Origin: Ruminococcus sp. YE71
GTDB lineage: Bacteria > Bacillota > Clostridia > Oscillospirales > Ruminococcaceae
Assembly: GCF_900119155.1 (NCBI RefSeq)
Contig: NZ_FPIR01000003.1
Location: forward strand, 62,001 to 126,000
Direction of reading: 5' to 3'
Length of the DNA: 64,000 bases
Part shown: positions 42,763-49,219 of the stretch, piece after piece
Layout of the letters: every line of letters begins with the position of its first letter
Numbering within the stretch: position 1 is the first letter of the stretch
The notes under the pieces: generated by a model
What the model saw: only the letters and a program-made list of their open reading frames with translations
Told to the model about the DNA's origin: nothing
Databases searched by the model: none
Position numbers and translations under genes: made by a program

Positions 42763-43595
42763 TTCTTTGCCTGTATTTTCTTCTTCTCCAAAAGATCCGT
42801 AATAGCGCGTTTTTCGGCTTCATCGTGAAATCCGATGTACAGACCGCCCTTTCTGCCGCCTCCGCACTCTATGTAGACGAAGTCCTTTTTCACGTAGACC
42901 TCCCTGATATTCGTGTAAAAAAAGTAGGTCATCGAGGGTTTTTCGGGCATATATTCCACGATGCCTTCCTCAAGCAGGATGACCTCGTTTCGGTAGCCGC
43001 CGCTCTCCGCGATCTTCTTCGAGAGCTTGTACGCCTTCCAGTACATATCGCCGATGATGAGCAGTCCCGCGCCCGAGACCATCATCATCTGCGGACGGAA
43101 AAACGCCGCCATGAGCATCACCGCCACCATCATGAAGAGTATCCTTCGCGTCTGTGCGAGCCGCAGTTTCGACCTCGCCGTGAAAGCGGCTCTGAACAGC
43201 GCCTTCTCGTCGAAATCGGTGCCGCTCTTCTGCACGACGGTGTAGTGCGCCTTCGTGACCTCGTCGGGCAGCGGAACGAATTCAAGGCTGTAGGGCTGCT
43301 CGCCGAAACGCTTTATCACTACCTTGTCGTAGAGTTCCTCGAACCCGTCGTACATCACGCCGCAGAAACTCCCCGTGTAACCGAGCTTTTCAAAGCGCGC
43401 CTTGTCGCAGGCGGCAAGCAGCATACCGCTGCCTTTTTCCCGTGCGGTGCGCTCCGTTTCGCCGACAAGCTCCGCGAGCTCTTCGTCGCTGCAATCCACC
43501 TCGGTTATCACGAACGCCGCGGAATCTCCGCCGCATTTCAGCGCAGTGAGCTTTCCTCCGTTTTGGCTGCTCAGTTCAAAACCGTTTTCGGTCAT
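42750..43595 (-). CDS. Membrane protein: GNAT-like remnant joined to a YcxB-like region
   Basis: 281 residues. Residues 1-85 resemble the C-terminal half of a GNAT domain (TERTAREKGSGMLLAACDKARFEKLGYTG), but no acetyl-CoA P-loop is visible. Two hydrophobic helices at about 148-180 are followed by a beta-rich end (EVILLEEGIVEYM..TNIREVYVKKDFVYIE) similar in plan to the YcxB-like protein at 20267-20779. GGAGG precedes ATG 43595. Function unknown; the fusion reading is an inference from pattern only. Confidence 0.7.
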   Translation of the reverse strand: MTENGFELSSQNGGKLTALKCGGDSAAFVITEVDCSDEELAELVGETERTAREKGSGMLLAACDKARFEKLGYTGSFCGVMYDGFEELYDKVVIKRFGEQPYSLEFVPLPDEVTKAHYTVVQKSGTDFDEKALFRAAFTARSKLRLAQTRRILFMMVAVMLMAAFFRPQMMMVSGAGLLIIGDMYWKAYKLSKKIAESGGYRNEVILLEEGIVEYMPEKPSMTYFFYTNIREVYVKKDFVYIECGGGRKGGLYIGFHDEAEKRAITDLLEKKKIQAKKNRT

Positions 43596-43640
43596 GTCAG
43601 TCCCTCCTTTTGTATACAGTCAAGTATGATATTTCGTCAC

Positions 43641-44906
43641 TTATTTGTCACCGTTTCTCCCCTTGATGCGCTCCCAGTAAGCCTTCGCAGCCTGCTCGGT
43701 CTTGTTCTCGCCGTAGCTGTAGTAGACGTGTCCCGCCAGCGCGTCGGGCAGGTACTGCTGCTCGACCCAGTGGTTCGGGAAGTCGTGGGGATAGAGGTAG
43801 TGCTGCCCCCTGACCGCCGCTTCCTCGCCGTCGAAGTGCTTGTTCTGCAAGTGTCTCGGGAAATCCAGCGCACCTGCCGTTTGCAGGTCGTCAAGGGCTG
43901 CCGCTATCGCCTTGTAAGCCGAGTTCGACTTCGGCGCGGTGGCGAGCAGGATGACCGCTTCGGCAAGAGGTATCCTCGCTTCGGGAAGTCCCAGCTGCAT
44001 CGCGCTGTCAACGCACGCCTTGACTATCGGGACAGCCTGCGGATACGCGAGCCCCACGTCCTCCGACGCGATGACCAGAAGCCGCCTCGACAGCGAGATG
44101 ATGTCCCCCGCCTCGATAAGCCGCGCCGCATAATGTATCGCCGCATTCTCGTCCGAACCGCGTATCGACTTTTGCAGGGCGGAAAGAATGTCGTAGTGCT
44201 GGTCGCCGTTGCGGTCGTAGCGCATATTGCTCCGCTGGGTCAGCTGCTTCGCCGTGTCAAGGGTGACCTTGCCCCCGTAAGAGGACATCACGCAAAGCTC
44301 GGCGGTGTTTATCGACTTGCGGACATCGCCGCCGCAGCCGTGGGCGATATGCCCGCACACGCCGTCCTCGATTGACAGCTTCGTGCCAAGTTCCTCCCCG
44401 AAAAGCCGAAAGGCTCTCTCAAGCGCGGGCACGACATCCTCGGGCTCCACAGGCTTGAACTCGAACACCGTCGAACGGCTGATTATCGCATTGTACACGT
44501 AGAAATACGGGTTCTCGGTGGTCGAGGAGATAAGCGTTATCGAACCGTCCTCGATGTATTCCAGCAGGCTCTGCTGCTGTTTCTTGTTCATGTACTGTAT
44601 CTCGTCCAGATAGAGCAGCACGCCGTTCGACCCGAAAAGACTCTGCGAATCGGCGATGACCTGCTTTATGTCGGCTGTCGATGCGGACGTGCCGTTGAGC
44701 TTGTACAGCGTCATCCCCGCGTTTTCCGCGACGATTCGCGCAACAGTGGTCTTGCCTACGCCAGACGGGCCGTAGAATATCATGTTCGGGATGCGCCCGC
44801 CCTCGATTATCCGCCGCAGAGGTCTGCCCTCCCCTAACAGGTCGCGCTGCCCCACAACATCATCAAGCGTCGCCGGACGTATCTTGTCGGCTAACGGTGA
44901 ACTCAT
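43641..44906 (-). CDS. rarA: Replication-associated recombination ATPase RarA/MgsA
   Basis: 421 residues from ATG 44906 with GGAGG 6 bp upstream; earlier in-frame starts are rejected. Opens SPLADKIRPATLDDVVGQRDL, Walker A FYGPSGVGKTTVARI, Walker B YLDEIQYMNKKQQQ, sensor 1 STTENP, and the C-terminal tetramerisation region (ASEDVGLAYPQA, SNSAYKAI, YLYPHDFPNHWVEQQY). Acts at stalled replication forks; related to clamp-loader ATPases. Confidence 0.96.
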   Translation of the reverse strand: MSSPLADKIRPATLDDVVGQRDLLGEGRPLRRIIEGGRIPNMIFYGPSGVGKTTVARIVAENAGMTLYKLNGTSASTADIKQVIADSQSLFGSNGVLLYLDEIQYMNKKQQQSLLEYIEDGSITLISSTTENPYFYVYNAIISRSTVFEFKPVEPEDVVPALERAFRLFGEELGTKLSIEDGVCGHIAHGCGGDVRKSINTAELCVMSSYGGKVTLDTAKQLTQRSNMRYDRNGDQHYDILSALQKSIRGSDENAAIHYAARLIEAGDIISLSRRLLVIASEDVGLAYPQAVPIVKACVDSAMQLGLPEARIPLAEAVILLATAPKSNSAYKAIAAALDDLQTAGALDFPRHLQNKHFDGEEAAVRGQHYLYPHDFPNHWVEQQYLPDALAGHVYYSYGENKTEQAAKAYWERIKGRNGDK

Positions 44907-44978
44907 GCTCATCCTCCCTCTCGGTATGGTCGCCCCTACAATTATACCACAAAACAACACATTTGTAAAGAATGTTCT

Positions 44979-45071
44979 CCGTGAGGTTTTCTTTGGGGAA
45001 ACCCTTTTGAAAAAGGGTTATCCCCTTGCCGTGCGCAGCTAAGGCGGGTTGCCCCCGGCAGATCCCGCACT
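44979..45071. repeat. Family A repeat, truncated copy A4
   Basis: 93 bp: left hairpin GGGGAAACCC-TTTTGAAAAAGGG-TTATCCCC, the 19-bp module GCCGTGCGCAGCTAAGGCG (45028-45046), then only the outermost end CCCGCACT. The end overlaps the stop codon of the MBL hydrolase gene (TGA in TGAGTGCGGG). Confidence 0.75.
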
Positions 45072-45913
45072 CATGAAGTCTTAACGTACTCAGCGTCGAG
45101 TTTGCTGCCGTTGCAGGTCAGTTTGACTGCGGCTTTGCGGGTGAGGAAGACCTTGGCGCCTGCCTGTTTGAGGACGGCAGTGGTCTTGGCGTCTTCGGGT
45201 TCTTTGACCGAGCAGGTTATGACGGCGTACTCGGGGTCCACGTTTTTGACGAAGCTGTCGAGGCCGTACTGGTAGTGGCCGTGGTAGGGCACCTTTAGGA
45301 AGTCATAGTCGGTCTTGTTGTCGGATATGAACTCCGCCATGCGCTCGTCCTTCGCGTCCCCTGCGAAAAGCAGATGGCAATCCCCTGCCTCCACCGTTGT
45401 GATGAGGGAAGAATTGTTGCTCGGGTCGCGGTCGTAGGTCTCTTTTTCGGGCGGGTCGATGGTGTACTTCACATCGCCGAAGTTCAGTTCAAGCGGCTCC
45501 CGAACCGTCACGGGGGTGATGCCGCACTCGTCAAGACGCTCGATATAGCGTTCGTACTCGCCGCTCTCCTTCGGGCTGTTGCTCTGAATGACCTGCCCGA
45601 CCTTCACCGAACCGAGTATCTTTGCCGCACCGCCGACGTGGTCTTTGTCAAAGTGCGTGATTATCATGCAGTCGAGCGCCGAGATGTCATTTTGTTCCAT
45701 AAATTCCAGAATTTCTTTTCCGAAACCCTTTTCGCCGCAGTCGATGAGCACCGCATGAGTGTCGGTATATATCATCGCAGCGTCCGCCTTCCCAGCGTCG
45801 AAAATGTACACGTTCAGCTCGCCGTCGGTCAGCTCGGGTGCGGACTTTTTCGGCGTACAGCCGCACAATAGCGTCACTGCCGCAACAAGAACAGCTGTCA
45901 GCTCTTTTTTCAT
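45071..45913 (-). CDS. Lipoprotein MBL-fold hydrolase, ComEC C-terminal type
   Basis: 280 residues from ATG 45913 (GGTGAG upstream). The leader KKELTAVLVAAVTLLCGC carries a lipobox with Cys about 19 or 21, so the protein is probably lipid-anchored outside. The MBL fold has THFDKDHVGG (metal motif), the LFAGDAKDERM region and PYHGH, the arrangement found in the ComEC-Rec2 C-terminal domain and its stand-alone relatives. A secreted phosphodiesterase or nuclease activity is likely; the substrate is not known. Not linked to other competence genes. Confidence 0.85.
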   Translation of the reverse strand: MKKELTAVLVAAVTLLCGCTPKKSAPELTDGELNVYIFDAGKADAAMIYTDTHAVLIDCGEKGFGKEILEFMEQNDISALDCMIITHFDKDHVGGAAKILGSVKVGQVIQSNSPKESGEYERYIERLDECGITPVTVREPLELNFGDVKYTIDPPEKETYDRDPSNNSSLITTVEAGDCHLLFAGDAKDERMAEFISDNKTDYDFLKVPYHGHYQYGLDSFVKNVDPEYAVITCSVKEPEDAKTTAVLKQAGAKVFLTRKAAVKLTCNGSKLDAEYVKTS

Positions 45914-45935
45914 AACGCTCACCGCCTTTGTTAGG

Positions 45936-45964
45936 ATTATAGCACAGCCCTTGCCGATTGTCAA
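45936..45964 (-). promoter_or_regulatory. Perfect consensus promoter of the MBL hydrolase gene
   Basis: Minus strand TTGACA (45959-45964), 17 bp, TATAAT (45936-45941), about 20 bp upstream of the start codon. Confidence 0.78.
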
Positions 45965-45998
45965 GCATAATTTATCCGAAGGTCAGCGAATGGCCAGC

Positions 45999-46012
45999 GT
46001 AAACGTTTTAGG
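45999..46012. promoter_or_regulatory. LacI/CcpA-type palindrome 1 (imperfect)
   Basis: GTAAACGTTTTAG with central CG, 35 bp upstream of the -35 box of the divergent MBL hydrolase gene. First of three AAACGTTT sites in this gap. Confidence 0.45.
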
Positions 46013-46109
46013 TTAATATTGTTACACCAAACGGCCACAGGCAAGATATATGACAAATATGTTACTTCAAAGTAAACATTCTGCGCAAAAATCGCACCTG
46101 ATTTTGATA

Positions 46110-46121
46110 GTAAACGTTTAC
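46110..46121. promoter_or_regulatory. LacI/CcpA-type palindrome 2 (perfect)
   Basis: GTAAACGTTTAC, a perfect 12-bp palindrome with the central CG typical of LacI-family operators including catabolite-responsive elements. Confidence 0.55.
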
Positions 46122-46166
46122 AAGAGATTTTCCTGTGTTTTCAACCGTTTGCGCCATGTCGGGCGG

Positions 46167-46182
46167 CAGAAAACGTTTTCTG
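46167..46182. promoter_or_regulatory. LacI/CcpA-type palindrome 3 (perfect)
   Basis: CAGAAAACGTTTTCTG, a perfect 16-bp palindrome, centre 59 bp from palindrome 2 and 111+59 bp from palindrome 1; about 120 bp upstream of the plus-strand promoter. Confidence 0.55.
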
Positions 46183-46302
46183 TGCAACTTTGCGCAAAAA
46201 TATACACTTTTAGTCCGATTAGTCATAACTAACAAATCGAAATGTCGCGATATGTCAGAAATGTAGAAAATACGGGGTTTTGTGAGATGTTAATATACTC
46301 TC

Positions 46303-46331
46303 TTGATTTCGGCTTTACTTTCATGTATAAT
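46303..46331 (+). promoter_or_regulatory. Promoter of the small membrane protein gene
   Basis: TTGATT (46303-46308), 17 bp, TATAAT (46326-46331); leader about 90 nt. Confidence 0.68.
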
Positions 46332-46428
46332 ATTATTGGCATGAAGGAGTAGCATATATGTCAAATCATATGGCTCTTCTTAAACGATTTCGGACACAAT
46401 TTATACTGAAAGGAACAAGGTGAGCACA

Positions 46429-46884
46429 ATGCAGAACACAACGACCGAAAAACACAGCATCCTTGGAATAGTTTACCCGCTTTCGTTCGGCCTTTACGCG
46501 CTGATCTTCGCACTGATGAACCACATCGGCGACCTTGCCGCAGCACTTTGTACTGCCGCTCTCCTGATATTCCAGCTGAGCTATATAGTAGTACTGAGAA
46601 AACTCGACAGGCTCCCGTTCCGTGAGGCATTCATGAAGGGTGCGGTTTCCTCGGTATCCGCTCTCGCGGTAGTCATCCTTGAGATGTACATCGATTTCTT
46701 TGTATGCGGCATGAGCACGACCAACGCCATCACAGGTGAGATGAAGCTCGTAACGGGGCTCGACATCTTCAGAGTGAACGGCACGGACAAGCTCATGAAT
46801 GTATTTTTCGTAACACTGTTCGTTGTATGCGTTGCATTCGCGGCGGTTTACGCACACACCTACCACAGAAATCACAAGAGCTGA
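46429..46884 (+). CDS. Small integral membrane protein, unknown function
   Basis: 151 residues from ATG 46429 (AAGGTGAG 6 bp upstream; a GTG at 46420 is part of that site). Four predicted membrane helices (about 13-32, 37-58, 72-95, 122-143) and a short basic C-terminus. No domain recognised; its size and topology resemble small DUF-type four-helix proteins of Firmicutes. It has its own promoter and terminator. The operator-like palindromes upstream suggest carbon-source control. Confidence 0.75.
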   Translation: MQNTTTEKHSILGIVYPLSFGLYALIFALMNHIGDLAAALCTAALLIFQLSYIVVLRKLDRLPFREAFMKGAVSSVSALAVVILEMYIDFFVCGMSTTNAITGEMKLVTGLDIFRVNGTDKLMNVFFVTLFVVCVAFAAVYAHTYHRNHKS

Positions 46885-46906
46885 GAACATACATACCTCC
46901 GCATGG

Positions 46907-46941
46907 GCAGCAGGCACGGGAAACCGTCCTGCTGCTTTTTT
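46907..46941 (+). terminator. Terminator after the small membrane protein gene
   Basis: GCAGCAGG/CCTGCTGC stem with inner ACGG/CCGT pairs and six T residues. Confidence 0.88.
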
Positions 46942-46945
46942 CGTC

Positions 46946-46974
46946 TTTACAATTCAGGACTGTTGTGATATAAT
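46946..46974 (+). promoter_or_regulatory. Promoter of the PfkB kinase-GH26 operon
   Basis: TTTACA (46946-46951), 17 bp, TATAAT (46969-46974); about 50 nt before ATG 47027. Confidence 0.7.
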
Positions 46975-47026
46975 AGAGAACGGAGGCCTTTTTTTCAAGG
47001 CAACGGCGATCATACGGAGGTAATTT

Positions 47027-47971
47027 ATGATCTATACTGTGACTTTCAACCCTGCGATCGACTATGTGGTGCATACCGACGCGTTCACGCTCGGTGAGAC
47101 CAACCGTTCAAAGGGCGAAAATATGTTTTTCGGAGGCAAGGGCATCAACGTTTCGGCGGTGCTGAAGGAGCTCGGCCTGCCTTCCGTAGCCCTCGGTTTC
47201 GTGGCAGGCTTCACGGGGGAGGCTATCGGGCGCGGACTTGAAGAGATGGGGCTCGACACCGATTTCGTGCGGCTCGCAAGCGGCAATTCGCGCATCAACG
47301 TCAAGATCAAAGCCGATTCCGAGACCGAGCTCAACGGTCAGGGTCCCGACATCAGTGCGGAAGCGCTGGATGAGCTGTTCGCAAAGCTCGGCAGGCTCAC
47401 CGACGGCGACACCCTCATCCTTGCAGGTAGCGTGCCGCCCTCCCTGCCTGCCGACATCTACGAGCGCATCCTCGCGAAACTTTCGGACAGGAAGGTCCGC
47501 ACCGCGGTGGACGCTTCGGGCAAACTGCTGCTGAATGTGCTGAAATACAAGCCCTTCCTCGTCAAGCCGAACCTCGCCGAGCTGGGCGATATGTTCGGCT
47601 TGAAGCTCACGAACGCCGACGAAGCCGAGGTCTTCGCGAAAAAGCTCCGCGAGATGGGCGCTGTGAACGTGCTTGTCTCGATGGCGGGCGACGGTGCTCT
47701 GCTGATCGACGAGTACGGCGCGTCCCACCGCTGCGGAGTCTGCAAAGGCACGGTCAGGAACTCTGTCGGGGCAGGCGATTCGATGGTCGCGGGCTTCATG
47801 GCGGGCGTTCTCTCGCAGGAAAACCGGGACGAGGCGATGACCGTCGATTACGGCTACGCCCTGCGTCTCGGCACTGCGGCAGGCGGAGCAACCGCCTTTT
47901 CCGACGGTCTCGCCGACAAGAAGACCATCGAACAGATGCTGGGACAGCTTTCCGAAAGGGGGCGCACATGA
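47027..47971 (+). CDS. fruK: 1-phosphofructokinase-type PfkB sugar kinase
   Basis: 314 residues; GGAGG before ATG 47027. Starts MIYTVTFNPAIDYVV like FruK/LacC, with GGKGINVSAVLKELG and the C-terminal VGAGDSMVAGFMAG holding the catalytic Asp. Family members phosphorylate fructose-1-phosphate or tagatose-6-phosphate. No fructose EII or FruR gene is near, and the gene overlaps a GH26 glycosidase by 4 bp, so the natural substrate may instead be a product of beta-mannoside breakdown (inference). The symbol is by family only. Confidence 0.88.
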   Translation: MIYTVTFNPAIDYVVHTDAFTLGETNRSKGENMFFGGKGINVSAVLKELGLPSVALGFVAGFTGEAIGRGLEEMGLDTDFVRLASGNSRINVKIKADSETELNGQGPDISAEALDELFAKLGRLTDGDTLILAGSVPPSLPADIYERILAKLSDRKVRTAVDASGKLLLNVLKYKPFLVKPNLAELGDMFGLKLTNADEAEVFAKKLREMGAVNVLVSMAGDGALLIDEYGASHRCGVCKGTVRNSVGAGDSMVAGFMAGVLSQENRDEAMTVDYGYALRLGTAAGGATAFSDGLADKKTIEQMLGQLSERGRT

Positions 47972-48936
47972 GCGGCAAGATATTCACCCCATGCGACCCG
48001 AACGCTCAGCAGTGCGTCAGGAACGTACTGAAATACCTTTCGGACATCACCTGCGAAAAAGTCCTGACGGGTCAGCACACTCAGACAATGGCGATGGAAG
48101 AGCTCCACCGCATCGAGGACGCGACGGGGAAACTGCCCGCGCTCCTCGGGTTCGAGCTGCTCTCCTACTCGCCGAACATCAACTATCTCGACACCGACGC
48201 CGAGTGCATGACCGAGGTCGAAGAGAACTTCGGCACGCTGAAACGCGCATGGGAATGGGCGGACAAAAAAGGGCTCATAACCTTCACATGGCACTGGTTC
48301 TCGCCGCTGGGCGGACGGTCGAAGTCGTTCTTCACCGAGAACACCGACTTCGACGCTTCGCAGGCGGTCATCATCGGCACCCCCGAAAACGCAGCGCTCC
48401 TCGCCGACCTGGACGTTATGGCAGGACTGCTCCGCCCCTTCCGCGACAGGAAGATACCCATCCTCTGGAGACCCTTCCACGAGTGCGACGGAACTTGGTT
48501 CTGGTGGGGAGCGAAGGGCGCGGATACCGCAAAAGAGCTCTACCGCCTGATGTTTGAACGGTTCACGAAGGTGCATCGGCTGGGGAATCTTATCTGGGTG
48601 TGGAACGCCGCCGACGGCAGTTTCTACCCTGGGGACGACTGCGTAGATGTCATTTCCCGAGATATGTACCCCGAAAAGCACAGCCACACCAGCTGCGCCG
48701 AAATGTATCACGAGCTCGTGAAGGTGACCGACGCGAAAAAGCCCGTCATCATCGGCGAAACAGGCACCCTGCCCGACGTCGCCGCCGTCTGCCGCGAAAA
48801 TATCGGCTGGGCAAGCTACATGACCTGGTCAAAGGAGTTCTGCCTGTCGGAAGAATACACCGACTCGGACACCCTCAGGCGCGTCTACAGCGACCCCCAC
48901 GCCGTGACCCTCGACAAACTGCCTGAGCTTTACTGA
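47968..48936 (+). CDS. Cytoplasmic GH26 beta-mannanase-type glycoside hydrolase
   Basis: 322 residues, no signal peptide. GH26 landmarks: LTGQHTQ near 34, FTWHWFSPLGG about 106, acid/base Glu about 172 in WRPFHECDGTWFWWG, and nucleophile Glu about 264 in VIIGETGTLPD. Nearly the bare catalytic domain, with no carbohydrate-binding module or dockerin, so it should act inside the cell on short manno-oligosaccharides. ATGA overlap with the kinase gene gives translational coupling. Followed by repeat A5. No epimerase, mannoside phosphorylase or transporter adjoins it. Confidence 0.92.
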   Translation: MSGKIFTPCDPNAQQCVRNVLKYLSDITCEKVLTGQHTQTMAMEELHRIEDATGKLPALLGFELLSYSPNINYLDTDAECMTEVEENFGTLKRAWEWADKKGLITFTWHWFSPLGGRSKSFFTENTDFDASQAVIIGTPENAALLADLDVMAGLLRPFRDRKIPILWRPFHECDGTWFWWGAKGADTAKELYRLMFERFTKVHRLGNLIWVWNAADGSFYPGDDCVDVISRDMYPEKHSHTSCAEMYHELVKVTDAKKPVIIGETGTLPDVAAVCRENIGWASYMTWSKEFCLSEEYTDSDTLRRVYSDPHAVTLDKLPELY

Positions 48937-48952
48937 CAATTTTGTACCTTGT

Positions 48953-49183
48953 CTGCGGGTTATATTGGGGGAGACCCTTTTGAAAAAGAGTCCTCCCCTT
49001 GCCAAAAAGACGTTCGATAGAGCGTAACGCACCATTTGAACGTATCTGTCAGAAGTCATCTCTTGAAATGTCAAGGGACTATCTTCCCGACCACAACAAA
49101 CGAACAACATATTAAAAGTTTTAGGAAAGGGGTCCGGGGGAGAACCCTTTTTCAAAAGGGTTTCCCCCGGTTAAAACCCGCAG
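48953..49183. repeat. Family A dispersed repeat, copy A5
   Basis: 231 bp: CTGCGGGT, hairpin CCCTTTTGAAAAAGAG, middle with CCAAAAAGACGTTCGATAG, AAGGGACTATCTTCCCGAC and CAACATATTAAAAGTTTTAGG, hairpin CCCTTTTTCAAAAGGG, ACCCGCAG. The AAACCCCTTTCC part of the left arm is missing. Sits between the GH26 and feoAB genes, occupying nearly the whole gap. Confidence 0.83.
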
Positions 49184-49219
49184 ATACACCCGCACAAACC
49201 ATCAAATTGGAGATACGAT

